From the NCBI RefSeq assembly GCF_022532105.1, contig NZ_CP092832.1, positions 1,054,001 through 1,118,000 on the forward strand: a stretch of 64,000 nucleotides of DNA. Reading direction: 5' to 3'. The translations under genes and the position numbers were made by a program. The notes below the pieces were generated by a model that ran no database searches, had not been told where the DNA came from, and saw nothing but the letters and a program-made list of their open reading frames with translations. This document shows, one piece after another, positions 7,884 to 17,208 of the stretch; position 1 is the stretch's first letter, and every line of letters starts with the position of its first letter. The stretch is from Flavobacterium sp. HJ-32-4 (GTDB lineage Bacteria; Bacteroidota; Bacteroidia; Flavobacteriales; Flavobacteriaceae).

Positions 7884-9224
7884 ATGAAACAACTCACCCT
7901 ACTCTTTTTCTTCATCCCGCTGCTGTCTGTGTTTTCGCAGGACGGAAAGCCACAGGCCTTTTCGCTCCGGGACGCGATTTCTTATGGACTGGAGCACAAC
8001 TACGACGCCGTAAACGCGTCTCGTGATATCGATAAGGCGAAAGCCCGCAAGTGGGAGACCACGGCAGCCGGACTTCCGCAAATCAACGGAAATGTGAACT
8101 ACGTCAACAACTTCAAACTACAGAAATCGGTTATTCCGGGCGAGATCTTCGGCGGGGCTCCCGGTAGTTTCGTTGAGGTGGCATTCGGCACACGCCACAC
8201 CATGGCCGCCAGCGCTACCCTCAGCCAGTTGATTTTTGACGGTTCGTATATCGTGGCCTTGCAGGCGGCGAAGACCTATCTGGCCTACTACCAAAACGCC
8301 AAACAGAAAAGCAACCTGGAGATTCGGGAGCAGATCATCAACGCCTACGGAACGGTTTTGATGGTAGAGGAAAACATCCGCATCCTCGAAAGCAACCAGT
8401 CCTCCTTGCAAAAAACCTTCGGGGATACCCGCGAGACGTTCCGCAATGGATTGGTTGAGGAAGAAACGGTAGAACAATTGCAGATCACACTTGCGTCCGT
8501 CCAAAGCAGTCTCGACAATGCCCGTCGCCTGCGCGATATCGCCTACGAGATGCTGAAACTCTCGATGGGTATCGACCTGTCTGAGCAGATTGTGCTGACC
8601 GACCAACTCGACACGCTGACGACGTCTAATATGGACCTGGCGCTCACGCAACCGGCGTTCAACGTCGAAAATAACATCGACTACCAAATCGCTAAGAACT
8701 TCCGCGACCAACGGTTGTTAGAGTACAAGCTCGAACGCAGCAAGGCCCTTCCGTCGCTGTCGGCGAATGTGAACCTGGGCACCAACGCATTCGGCAACCA
8801 ATTCGACTTTTTCCAGGGCGATAAAAAATGGTTCGATTATTCGAACGTGGGCGTCACCCTCAACGTGCCGATCTTCAGCAGCTTCGGACGTAAAGCGCGT
8901 ACCGACCAGGCCCGCATCGCGCTTGAACAGTCCAAAACGCAGCTTACCCAGGCAGAACAGGCATTGCGCCTCGAGTTCGAACGCGCGAAAAGCGAATACG
9001 ACTTCAGTATCTCCCAATACCAAACCGCCAAAGAAAACCTGGCCCTGGCCGAACGTATCGAGCGCAAGCAACAAACCAAGTTCACCGAAGGTCTTTCGTC
9101 GAGTTTTGACCTGAGCGACGCCCAGCGCCAGTTGTATTCCGCCCAACAGCAATACCTCCAGTCGATGGTCGACATCATCAACAAAAAAGCCGCATTCGAG
9201 AAAATTATCAATCAGTCTAAATAA
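7884..9224 (+). CDS. TolC-family outer-membrane efflux channel
   Basis: This is a 446-residue outer-membrane factor. The signal peptide runs to about residue 19 (LLSVFSQ), and two long repeats of coiled-coil helices and strands follow, typical of the OEP/TolC family (for example the repeat rich in E, Q and A around ARIALEQSKTQLTQAEQALR and FSISQYQTAKENLALAERIE). It would form the trimeric outer-membrane duct of the tripartite pump encoded by the next two genes, 6 and 10 bp apart. Family is clear; no substrate can be read. Confidence 0.93.
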   Translation: MKQLTLLFFFIPLLSVFSQDGKPQAFSLRDAISYGLEHNYDAVNASRDIDKAKARKWETTAAGLPQINGNVNYVNNFKLQKSVIPGEIFGGAPGSFVEVAFGTRHTMAASATLSQLIFDGSYIVALQAAKTYLAYYQNAKQKSNLEIREQIINAYGTVLMVEENIRILESNQSSLQKTFGDTRETFRNGLVEEETVEQLQITLASVQSSLDNARRLRDIAYEMLKLSMGIDLSEQIVLTDQLDTLTTSNMDLALTQPAFNVENNIDYQIAKNFRDQRLLEYKLERSKALPSLSANVNLGTNAFGNQFDFFQGDKKWFDYSNVGVTLNVPIFSSFGRKARTDQARIALEQSKTQLTQAEQALRLEFERAKSEYDFSISQYQTAKENLALAERIERKQQTKFTEGLSSSFDLSDAQRQLYSAQQQYLQSMVDIINKKAAFEKIINQSK

Positions 9225-9230
9225 ACAAAC

Positions 9231-10364
9231 ATGAAAAAACTATCACTATATGCTGTTGTGGCGCTGTTCGCCGTTTCATGCGCCAAAGATGCGAAGAGCC
9301 TCGACAGTATGGTCGAGAAGAAAGATACGGCTGCCATAGCGGCACGTAAAACCGAACTGGAAGCCGAACTGGCCAAAGTCGACTCGGCCCTTGCCAAATT
9401 GCAGGGCACCAAGGTTGAGCAGGCATTGGTTTCCTTCTACACCGTCAAAGACACCGTCTTCAACCACTTTGTAGAAGTGCAGGGAAGCGTGGATACAAAG
9501 CAGAATATCATCATCTATCCGGAGTTTGCCGGTACGTTGGAGGCGGTTAACGTGAAGGCCGGACAACGTGTCACGAAAGGACAGGTGCTGGCCCGCATCG
9601 ACGACGGCGGATTAGGACAACAGGTCGCCCAGTTGGAAACACAGGCAGCCCTTGCCAAAACCACCTTTGAGCGTCAAAAGCGTCTGTGGGACCAGAAAAT
9701 CGGTTCAGAGATCCAATACCTGCAAGCCAAAACCAACATGGAGGCCCAACAAAAAGCAGTTTCCCAGGTGAAAGCGCAATTGGCGAAAACCGTCGTACGG
9801 GCGCCGTTCACCGGCACCATCGATGAGGTAATGGGCGAGCGCGGACAGGTCGTGGCACCGGGCCAGGGACTCATGCGCATCGTGAACCTGTCGGATATGT
9901 ATGTATCGACTACCGTGCCTGAAACCTACGTCGGGAAGCTGAAAGTAGGTACACCGGTTGAAGTAAGCCTTGCAGCACTCAACAAAACCTACCAGGGTAA
10001 AGTGCGCCAGGTGGCCAACAACATCAACCCGGCGAACCGCAGCTTCGGTATTGAGGTAGCCGTTCCGAATAGCGACAACCTGTTGCGTCCGAACCAGTCG
10101 GCCAAGCTAAAAATCGTTGATTACACCTCAAAATCGGCCACAGTGGTGCCTACGAGTGTCATCCAGGAAGATGGCAAAGGAACAAAATTCGTATTCGTAG
10201 TGGAAGGCGGCGATGCCAAAAGCGGCGTAGCGAAGAAAACCCCTGTGAAAGTGGGAAGCAGCTCGGGCAACTCCACCGAAATACTCTCTGGATTGAAAGA
10301 AGGCGACCGCGTGGTAACCGAAGGTGCCAATTCGATCTCAGAAGGCATGAAGCTCAATTTCTAA
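9231..10364 (+). CDS. RND efflux periplasmic adaptor (membrane-fusion lipoprotein)
   Basis: This 377-residue protein begins with a lipoprotein signal peptide (MKKLSLYAVVALFAVSCAKD, lipobox cysteine at about 17). A coiled-coil stretch (MVEKKDTAAIAARKTELEAE) precedes a split biotinyl/lipoyl domain (GTLEAVNVKAGQRVTKGQVLARID, later VVRAPFTGTIDEVMGERGQV), a beta-barrel domain and a membrane-proximal domain ending EGDRVVTEGANSISEGMKL. It links the inner-membrane RND pump that follows to the TolC-like channel that precedes it. The family is certain. Confidence 0.94.
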   Translation: MKKLSLYAVVALFAVSCAKDAKSLDSMVEKKDTAAIAARKTELEAELAKVDSALAKLQGTKVEQALVSFYTVKDTVFNHFVEVQGSVDTKQNIIIYPEFAGTLEAVNVKAGQRVTKGQVLARIDDGGLGQQVAQLETQAALAKTTFERQKRLWDQKIGSEIQYLQAKTNMEAQQKAVSQVKAQLAKTVVRAPFTGTIDEVMGERGQVVAPGQGLMRIVNLSDMYVSTTVPETYVGKLKVGTPVEVSLAALNKTYQGKVRQVANNINPANRSFGIEVAVPNSDNLLRPNQSAKLKIVDYTSKSATVVPTSVIQEDGKGTKFVFVVEGGDAKSGVAKKTPVKVGSSSGNSTEILSGLKEGDRVVTEGANSISEGMKLNF

Positions 10365-10374
10365 TACCTACCAC

Positions 10375-13300
10375 ATGAGCCACGAAAATAAAGAATTCAG
10401 TATATCGAGTTGGGCGATAGAAAACCGCGTGACGGTCTATATCGTAACCGCTCTGATCGTCATCACCGGCCTGATTGCCTATGTGACGATGCCCCGCGAA
10501 GACTTCCCGGAAGTCATCGAAAACAAGATTTATGTCTCGACGGTCTTTCCGGGTAACTCCGCCGAAGACGTAGAGAAACTGGTTATTAAACCGCTTGAGA
10601 AAGAGTTCAAGAACATCAGCGGCGTCGACAAAATGACCTCCTCTTCCTTCCAGGATTACGGCATGATCATCGTCGAGTTCGCAGATGCCGTCGGCATTGA
10701 AGAGGCCAAGACCAAGATCAAAGACAAGGTCGATGAGGTGAAAGCCGATACCGACTGGCCCAACCTTGACAACGGAAGTAAGGTCGAGCCGAGCGTGTTT
10801 GAATTGAACATTTCAGAAGAAGTGCCGATCCTGAACATCAACCTCGAGGGGAATTATACCACCCAACAGTTGAAGCAATACGGCGAGAAACTGCAGGATG
10901 ACATCGAGGAAATTCCGGAAGTCAAAAAAGTAGACATCCTCGGCGTCGATGACAAAGAAGTGGAGATCGCAATCGACATCTTCAAGATGACTGCCGCCCA
11001 GGTATCCTTTGACGACATCCAGCAGGCGGTAAAAGGGGAAAACGTGACGCTTTCGGGCGGTAACCTTATCTCGCAGGGTTCCCGCAACAACATCCGGATC
11101 GTAGGAGAAATCCAACAGCCATCCGATCTCGAGCATATCATCGTGAAATCGCAGGGCGGAAATGTTGAACTGAAAGACATCGCCACCATATCCTTCAAAG
11201 AGAAAGAGAAGACGACCTATGCCCGTGAAAGCGGCAATGAAGTGGTCATGCTCAACGTGAAAAAACGGTCGAACATGAACATGATTTCGGCCATCGAACA
11301 GGTGAAGGAGCGTATTGAAAAGGCGAAGGAGTCCTACCTTCCTGACAACCTGAAACTGACGCTGACCAACGACCAATCGTCGCGCGTAGAGCACCAGGTA
11401 GACGAACTGTCGAACCACATCATCTTCGGTATCATCCTCGTAATGATCGTACTGATGTTTACGATGGGACTCCGGAATTCCCTCTTCGTAGGAGCCGCCA
11501 TCCCATTGTCGATGCTCATGGCCTTCAGCTTCCTGTCGATGTTCGGGCTTACGCTCAACACGATGGTACTCTTTGGTCTTGTAATGGGACTCGGGATGCT
11601 CGTAGACGACGGTATCGTGGTCGTCGACAACGTCTTTGCCAATATGAAAAAGGGCCTCCCGCGGATACAGGCATCGAAGATCGGTATCGGCGAAATCGCC
11701 TGGCCGGTTATCTCGTCTACCGCTACCACGTTGATGGCGTTCCTGCCGTTTGCGCTGTGGCCGGGTACGATGGGTAAATTCATGAAGTACTTCCCGATCA
11801 CGCTCACCGTGACGCTGACGGCCTCGCTGTTTGTGGCGATGGTGGTGAATGCCGCGATGACGGGCGGTTCAATGGAAGTGGAAGACAAAAACATCTCCAA
11901 CAAAAGCATCAAACGCTACTCGATTATCTTCATCATCCTGGCGGTCGTATTCGTAGCGGTCGGAAACATGAACGATTCGAAAGGCGCGAAAGCGATCGGT
12001 CACTTGTCGATCATTGCACTGGGCTTGATGTGGTTGTATAAAATCCGATTGTATAAATGGACACAGGATTTCCAACACGGATTTTTCCCGCGGATGGAAG
12101 ACCGCTACAAGCTCTTCCTGGCCCGCATCCTGACCGGCCGTCGCGCATGGTATGCCTTGGGAGGCATTATCGGGATGTTGTTCCTGTCGTTCATCCTGTT
12201 GGGTATTTTCCCGCGGAAGACCCTCTTCTTCCCGGATAACATCCCGAACCAGGTCATCGCCTACATCGAATATCCGCAGGGAACCGACATCTCGAAAACC
12301 AATAAGGCGACGCTTTTTGTGGAGAAGCAGATTATTGACATCGTAAGCAAATACTACGATAAAAACGAAAAACGCAACTTCCTCGTCGAATCGATCGTAT
12401 CGCAGGTAGGGGTGGGCGCCGGTAATCCGAATGTCGACGCCGGCTCGGCTTCTGAAACGCCTTTCAAGGGAAAAGTGACGGTGAACTTCCGCGAATTCAA
12501 GTTCCGTCGTGGTATCAATACGGCCGATGTATTGGAAGAAATCCGCGGCAAGGTAAAAGGCATTCCGGGTGCGACGGTGACGGTAGAGAAAGATTCTAAC
12601 GGTCCACCGGCCGGTTATCCGATCTCCATCCAGTTAACGGGTGCTGACTACGACCGCATGCTCGCAGAAGCGGACAAGATGATCCAATTCATCGAAGACA
12701 AGCACATCCCGGGTATCGAGAAACTGCAAGTGGATGTGAACAAGGAAAGTCCGGAACTACAGGTAGTAGTCGACCGCGTCAATGCCGGAAGTATCGGCGT
12801 TACCACCGGCCAACTCGGCTTTACGTTGCGTCGTTCGCTGTACGGACAGGAGATTTCGACCTATAAAGAAGGCGACGACGACTACAACATCGTGATGCGT
12901 CTGTCGGAAGACCAACGCAGGAATGAAAGCGTGCTGTTTAACCAGTCGATGACTTTCAAAAACATGAACACGGGCCAGGTGATGCAGGTGCCGGTATCGG
13001 CCGTATCAGCCAACGAAAAGACCCTGACCTACAACCAGATCAAGCGCAAGAACCAAAACCGTATCATGACAGTGTATTCGAACGTATTGACCGGATACAA
13101 CGGGGATGAGATCACGAAGAAGATCGCGGAATACCTGCAGGGATACCAGCTTCCGAAAGACGTAACCTATTCGTTCTCGGGCGTGCAGGAAGAGCAGGGT
13201 AAGAACCAGTCGTTCCTGATGTATGCGTTGTTCCTCGCCATGGCGGGCATCACGCTCATCATCGTGTTGCAGTTCAACTCGGTGTCGAAGACCGTGGTTA

Positions 13301-13836
13301 TCCTCTTTACGGTGGTGCTGAGCTTCTCGGGTGTGTTCTACGGTTATGTGATTGCGGGGATGGACTTCGTCGTACTGATGACGATGATGGGTATTATCTC
13401 GCTGGCGGGTATCGTGGTGAAGAACGGTATCGTGTTGATGGACTTCTTCGTCTTGCTTATGGACCAGAAGGTGCGGGATAAGAAGGGTGAATCGCATGAC
13501 GACCTGACGCTTGACGAAATCAAGGAGGTCATCATCGAATCAGGGAAGTCGCGTCTGCGGCCGGTGTTGCTGACCGCGACAACGGCGGTGCTCGGACTCA
13601 TTCCGTTGGCGATTGGGTTGAACTTCAACTTCTTTACGCTCGTCACCGATCTGAATCCGCACATCTTCATCGGTGGTGACAACGTGATTTTCTGGGGCCC
13701 ACTTGCGTGGACGATCATCTTCGGACTGACCTATGCGACCATTCTGACCCTCGTGATGGTGCCTGTAATGTTCTTCCTGGTAAAACGGACGAAGTATTAC
13801 TGGCGTGACCGTCGCCTGGCACAAGCCGCCTCTTAG
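10375..13836 (+). CDS. RND efflux pump permease (HAE1/AcrB-type)
   Basis: This 1153-residue inner-membrane permease has the AcrB/HAE1 layout: TM1 near residues 13-32, a porter domain with STVFPGNSAEDVEKLVIKPL, TM2-6 (about 340-480, including GLVMGLGMLVDDGIVVVDN, the TM4 motif with the proton-relay aspartates), a second porter half and TM8-12 (about 950-1130, including GIISLAGIVVKNGIVLMDF). It is somewhat longer than AcrB because of an insertion around residues 500-590 that contains two extra hydrophobic stretches (YSIIFIILAVVFVAVGNMN). It exports hydrophobic or toxic compounds by proton antiport. Last gene of the operon; a strong terminator follows. Confidence 0.95.
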   Translation: MSHENKEFSISSWAIENRVTVYIVTALIVITGLIAYVTMPREDFPEVIENKIYVSTVFPGNSAEDVEKLVIKPLEKEFKNISGVDKMTSSSFQDYGMIIVEFADAVGIEEAKTKIKDKVDEVKADTDWPNLDNGSKVEPSVFELNISEEVPILNINLEGNYTTQQLKQYGEKLQDDIEEIPEVKKVDILGVDDKEVEIAIDIFKMTAAQVSFDDIQQAVKGENVTLSGGNLISQGSRNNIRIVGEIQQPSDLEHIIVKSQGGNVELKDIATISFKEKEKTTYARESGNEVVMLNVKKRSNMNMISAIEQVKERIEKAKESYLPDNLKLTLTNDQSSRVEHQVDELSNHIIFGIILVMIVLMFTMGLRNSLFVGAAIPLSMLMAFSFLSMFGLTLNTMVLFGLVMGLGMLVDDGIVVVDNVFANMKKGLPRIQASKIGIGEIAWPVISSTATTLMAFLPFALWPGTMGKFMKYFPITLTVTLTASLFVAMVVNAAMTGGSMEVEDKNISNKSIKRYSIIFIILAVVFVAVGNMNDSKGAKAIGHLSIIALGLMWLYKIRLYKWTQDFQHGFFPRMEDRYKLFLARILTGRRAWYALGGIIGMLFLSFILLGIFPRKTLFFPDNIPNQVIAYIEYPQGTDISKTNKATLFVEKQIIDIVSKYYDKNEKRNFLVESIVSQVGVGAGNPNVDAGSASETPFKGKVTVNFREFKFRRGINTADVLEEIRGKVKGIPGATVTVEKDSNGPPAGYPISIQLTGADYDRMLAEADKMIQFIEDKHIPGIEKLQVDVNKESPELQVVVDRVNAGSIGVTTGQLGFTLRRSLYGQEISTYKEGDDDYNIVMRLSEDQRRNESVLFNQSMTFKNMNTGQVMQVPVSAVSANEKTLTYNQIKRKNQNRIMTVYSNVLTGYNGDEITKKIAEYLQGYQLPKDVTYSFSGVQEEQGKNQSFLMYALFLAMAGITLIIVLQFNSVSKTVVILFTVVLSFSGVFYGYVIAGMDFVVLMTMMGIISLAGIVVKNGIVLMDFFVLLMDQKVRDKKGESHDDLTLDEIKEVIIESGKSRLRPVLLTATTAVLGLIPLAIGLNFNFFTLVTDLNPHIFIGGDNVIFWGPLAWTIIFGLTYATILTLVMVPVMFFLVKRTKYYWRDRRLAQAAS

Positions 13837-13858
13837 TTTTTATATATACATAGTTGGA

Positions 13859-13889
13859 AGCCGTCGGATCACTCCGACGGCTTTTTTTA
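13859..13889 (+). terminator. Rho-independent terminator of the efflux operon
   Basis: AGCCGTCGGA (13859-13868) and TCCGACGGCT (13873-13882) form a perfect 10-bp stem with a TCAC loop, followed by a run of T. It lies 22 bp after the permease stop. Confidence 0.9.
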
Positions 13890-13965
13890 TAAAATACTAC
13901 AAATGATGCCCTCATTTTAAGACATAAAAGACAAAACCAAAAATCACGAACGCGATTTAGATTTT

Positions 13966-14041
13966 ATTTAGAATAATTAAAAATAATTTGCACAACCCAG
14001 ACAAGGCTTCTATTTTTGCGTTGTTTAAAATTATTCTAAAT
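13966..14041 (+). promoter_or_regulatory. Promoter with two inverted-repeat operators upstream of siderophore receptor
   Basis: A promoter is readable as TTG at 13988-13990, 20 bp, and TATTTTTG at 14011-14018. ATTTAGAATAATT at 13966-13978 is the exact reverse complement of AATTATTCTAAAT at 14029-14041. Each copy is itself part of a near-palindrome: TTTAAAATTATTCTAAA at 14023-14039 (8-1-8, one mismatch) and a weaker one at 13967-13983. One site lies upstream of -33, the other at the start of transcription and within 3 bp of the ATG. An iron-responsive repressor (Fur- or DtxR-type) is the likely ligand, judged from the operon's content. Confidence 0.65.
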
Positions 14042-14043
14042 AG

Positions 14044-16545
14044 ATGAAAGCAACCTACCTAATTCGCATGGCAGCCCTTCTGGTCTTCGGATGGGCGTCG
14101 GCACAAACGGCCTCGATCAGCGGCGTTGTAACCTCGGATGGCAAGACCCCTGAAGCCAACGTAAACGTATCCCTTAAAGGAACCACGGTTGGTTCGGTGA
14201 CCGATGCCCGGGGTTTTTATGAAATCCGCAACATCCAGCCGGGTACGTATACCCTTCGCATCACGTCTATCGGCTTTGCCACCCGTGAACGCGCCTTTAC
14301 CCTGAAAGCGGGCGAGCAGTTGGTCGAGAATATCACGCTGACGACAACCGCCGAAAACCTTGCGGAGGTATCGGTAGAAGGTGCCGCACGGAAGAACCCG
14401 TTCGGACGCAAGGAAAGCGCGTATGTGTCGAAGATGCCGTTGAAAGACATTGAGAACCCCCAGGTGTACAACACCATTTCGGCGGAGGTGCTGAAAGAGC
14501 AGGTGGTGACGAATTTTGACGATGCCCTCAAGAACGCCCCGGGTATCGACAAACTATGGGAATCTACCGGACGTGGCGGCGATGGAGCCGGTTATTTCTC
14601 CCTTCGCGGTTTTGCCGTGCAGCCGACGATGATGAACGGACTTCCGGCCCTTACTGCCGGATCGCCGGATCTCGCCAACCTTGAGCGTATTGAAGTCGTC
14701 AAAGGTCCTTCAGGAACACTGTTTGGAAGTAGTTTGATTTCGTATGGCGGACTTATCAACCTCGTGACGAAGCGCCCGTATGAGTACTTCGGTGGCAATA
14801 TATCCTACACCGGTGGTACGTTCGGCCTGAACCGCGTTGCGGCGGACATCAACGCCCCTATTGGCGAATCGAACAAGGCATTTTTACGGGTGAACACCGC
14901 CTACCAGCGCGAGGCGTCTTTCCAGGATGCCGGGTTCCGTCGCTCGTTCTTTTTCGCTCCGACATTGGCGTACCAAGTGAACGATAAGGTACGTTTTGAT
15001 GTGAATGCGGAGTTCTATAACGGCCGCAACACCAACCAAACGATGCTGTTCCTCGACCGTTTCTCACCGCTTCGCGCCACGAACATCGACGAATTGGGCT
15101 ATGACCGCAAACGGTCGTACACCAGCAACGACCTGTATATCGACACCCCGACCTACAACCTCCAAGGGCAAATGACGTATAAAATCAATGGCAACTGGAC
15201 CTCCCAAACCGCCATCTCCCGCAGCTCGACGCAGTCGAAAGGGTACTACTCGTATCTCTACGAAGGCACGAGTTTCATTGAAGCGGCTGCCGGTACGACG
15301 CTTGACGGCATCATCCTGGCGCGTTACACCAGCAAACAGGATTTTGAGACCATCGGAACCGACATCCAACAGAATTTCATCGGCGAATTCCAAATTGGGA
15401 AATTCAAGAACAAGTTCATCGGCGGACTCGATTATTTAAACCTGAACCAGATTTCGAACAGCACCGGTTATGGCGCGCAGGGGTTTGTGAACTTGGGCGT
15501 GGACGAAGCGATTTTCCAGTCGCTGTTACCGGCTCTGCACGGAACGGCTATTCCTATTGGCGGTGCCGTAGGTGACTCGGGCGTGCTGACACAGGCCGGT
15601 GCCGATGCAGGTATCGCCGCTTTGGGTAACAGCAGTGCGCGTCCGTACAAAACCAAACAAGAGATTTTCAGCGCCTACGCCTCGAACGTCTTCTACCTGT
15701 TGCCGAACCTGTCTGCCATGGCCAGTATCCGCGTCGACCGCTTCAACAATGAAGGTAACCTGTCGACCGACGCCGACAACTACGACCAAACGGCCTGGTC
15801 GCCGAAATTCGGAGTGGTGTACCAGCCCATTCAAGATAAAATTGCCCTTTTTGCCAACTATCTCAACGGATTCTCGAACGTAGCGCCGGCCTCGGATATC
15901 GTCGGTGGCACCACCATCCCGCGTACCTTCAACCCCGAGCATGCCGAGCAGTTTGAATTCGGTACCAAAGTAAACTTCCTCAATGATCGTGTTACAGGTT
16001 CCATCAGCTACTACAACATCGACGTGCGCGACATGGTGTATACGATTTACGCTGATAATGCAACTCCATTCCCTGACCAGATCAATGTGCAAAACGGCCG
16101 CCAACGCAGCAAAGGCATTGAGGTGAGTCTGACGGCCAACCCGATTGACGGGCTCAACATCATCGCGGGTTACAGCTATAACGACAGTAAACTGATCGAA
16201 GGCGATCCGGATTTCCAGGGGAAACGGCCGGAAAGCGCAGGGCCGCAAAACCTCGCCAACCTTTGGGCCAGCTACCGCTTTGGTGCGGGTGCGCTGAAAG
16301 GTTTCGGACTGGGCTTCGGCGGGAATTACGCCAGCGAAAACAAGATCATGAACCGCAACCTGGCCGGCACCTTCCGTCTTCCGGAGTACACGGTGCTGAA
16401 TGCCTCCGCCTTTTACGATCTCGAGGCATTCCGCTTTACGGTGAAAATAGACAACCTCACGCAAGAGGCGTACTATAAAGGTTGGTCGACCATAAGTCCG
16501 CAACGCCCACGGGTGTTCTCAGCCGGTATGACCTACAATTTCTAA
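14044..16545 (+). CDS. TonB-dependent siderophore receptor
   Basis: This is an 833-residue outer-membrane receptor. The signal peptide ends near residue 19 (FGWASAQ), then a carboxypeptidase-regulatory-like domain (about 23-110), a plug of the FhuA/siderophore type (FDDALKNAPGIDKLWES, SLRGF, RIEVVKGPSGTLFGSS, GGLINLVTKRP) and a barrel ending AGMTYNF. It would import ferric siderophores with TonB-ExbB-ExbD energy. The PepSY, DUF3325-like and DUF3649-like genes downstream are the usual partners of such receptors. The particular siderophore cannot be read from sequence. Confidence 0.93.
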   Translation: MKATYLIRMAALLVFGWASAQTASISGVVTSDGKTPEANVNVSLKGTTVGSVTDARGFYEIRNIQPGTYTLRITSIGFATRERAFTLKAGEQLVENITLTTTAENLAEVSVEGAARKNPFGRKESAYVSKMPLKDIENPQVYNTISAEVLKEQVVTNFDDALKNAPGIDKLWESTGRGGDGAGYFSLRGFAVQPTMMNGLPALTAGSPDLANLERIEVVKGPSGTLFGSSLISYGGLINLVTKRPYEYFGGNISYTGGTFGLNRVAADINAPIGESNKAFLRVNTAYQREASFQDAGFRRSFFFAPTLAYQVNDKVRFDVNAEFYNGRNTNQTMLFLDRFSPLRATNIDELGYDRKRSYTSNDLYIDTPTYNLQGQMTYKINGNWTSQTAISRSSTQSKGYYSYLYEGTSFIEAAAGTTLDGIILARYTSKQDFETIGTDIQQNFIGEFQIGKFKNKFIGGLDYLNLNQISNSTGYGAQGFVNLGVDEAIFQSLLPALHGTAIPIGGAVGDSGVLTQAGADAGIAALGNSSARPYKTKQEIFSAYASNVFYLLPNLSAMASIRVDRFNNEGNLSTDADNYDQTAWSPKFGVVYQPIQDKIALFANYLNGFSNVAPASDIVGGTTIPRTFNPEHAEQFEFGTKVNFLNDRVTGSISYYNIDVRDMVYTIYADNATPFPDQINVQNGRQRSKGIEVSLTANPIDGLNIIAGYSYNDSKLIEGDPDFQGKRPESAGPQNLANLWASYRFGAGALKGFGLGFGGNYASENKIMNRNLAGTFRLPEYTVLNASAFYDLEAFRFTVKIDNLTQEAYYKGWSTISPQRPRVFSAGMTYNF

Positions 16546-16552
16546 TTCCAAC

Positions 16553-16583
16553 AGGACCTGCCCGTGTGTGGCAGGTCCTTTTA
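16553..16583 (+). terminator. Hairpin between receptor and DUF3325-like gene
   Basis: AGGACCTGCC (16553-16562) pairs perfectly with GGCAGGTCCT (16570-16579) across a 7-nt loop, followed by TTTATT. It starts 8 bp after the receptor stop and ends 6 bp before the next ATG (16589). It probably ends most receptor transcripts and lets a fraction read into the three membrane-protein genes. Confidence 0.75.
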
Positions 16584-16588
16584 TTCCT

Positions 16589-16915
16589 ATGCTGACGCTT
16601 ACGTTTTTTCTAACAACCGTGTCTTATGGGTTGTGGTATGCGACCTCCACGAAGACACCCCCTTTGCATCCGGTATTTTCAAAGGGGAGGCGGGCCCGCG
16701 GGTTTTTTCGACTCGTGGCTTGCGGCGTTTTAGGCCTGTCGCTACTTACTTCGATTCAGGGCTATGGCACGGTCGCCGGCGTGTTAGTGTCGGTCATCAT
16801 GCTTACCGCTGTGGGCGGAAGTATGGTGGTGCTCGTGCCGTTACGCGTGGTCCGATGGCCGCAACTGGCATGCCTTTTTCTTGGCTTTTTCCTTATCGAA
16901 ACTTTTGTTGCCTGA
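16589..16915 (+). CDS. DUF3325-like small membrane protein of an iron-uptake operon
   Basis: This 108-residue protein starts at ATG 16589 (a GTG at 16568 would place the start inside the terminator hairpin). It has three to four hydrophobic segments. The pattern FRLVACGVLGLSLLTSIQGYGTVAGVLVSVIMLTAVGG resembles DUF3325 proteins that sit next to siderophore receptors, read here from two shorter blocks: LGLSLLTSIQGYG and VSVIMLTAVGG. Its stop overlaps the next start (TGATG at 16913-16917). The function is unknown; an inner-membrane role with the PepSY protein in iron uptake is inferred from gene order. Confidence 0.65.
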   Translation: MLTLTFFLTTVSYGLWYATSTKTPPLHPVFSKGRRARGFFRLVACGVLGLSLLTSIQGYGTVAGVLVSVIMLTAVGGSMVVLVPLRVVRWPQLACLFLGFFLIETFVA

Positions 16916-17208
16916 TGCCTGCGAATCCGAAATACCTCACGACCTCCACCCGTCAACGCGTGTTGAAAATCACCGCTGCTATTTTGGGTGGATACCTCGT
17001 TTCGACTTCCTTCCACCTGGCCCTTGCCGCCTGGTTCGACCAACCGATCGTAATTATCACCTCCGCCTTCACGGGTTTTTTGCTGTGGGGATCGCTGATG
17101 GTGGTCACCTTCCTGGCCCGTAACGGCTGGCGTATCTGGGGTTGGTACGTACTCATAACTGCCGTCCTGCTCGGGCTGACCGCACTGGGACTTCATTTCA
17201 ACCACTGA
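16915..17208 (+). CDS. DUF3649-like small membrane protein of an iron-uptake operon
   Basis: This 97-residue protein with about three transmembrane segments starts at ATG 16915, overlapping the previous stop. RQRVLKITAAILGGYLVSTS followed by a central hydrophobic stretch and a WRIWGWYVLITAVLLGL C-terminus resembles DUF3649, a family found beside TonB-dependent siderophore receptors and PepSY proteins. Its own stop overlaps the next start (TGATG at 17206-17210). Role in iron uptake is inferred from context; the molecular function is not known. Confidence 0.62.
   Translation: MPANPKYLTTSTRQRVLKITAAILGGYLVSTSFHLALAAWFDQPIVIITSAFTGFLLWGSLMVVTFLARNGWRIWGWYVLITAVLLGLTALGLHFNH

Noticed and set aside
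16568..16588. GTG start for the DUF3325-like protein
   Set aside because: It falls inside the loop of a perfect terminator hairpin; the ATG at 16589 is better placed and begins directly at the first hydrophobic segment.
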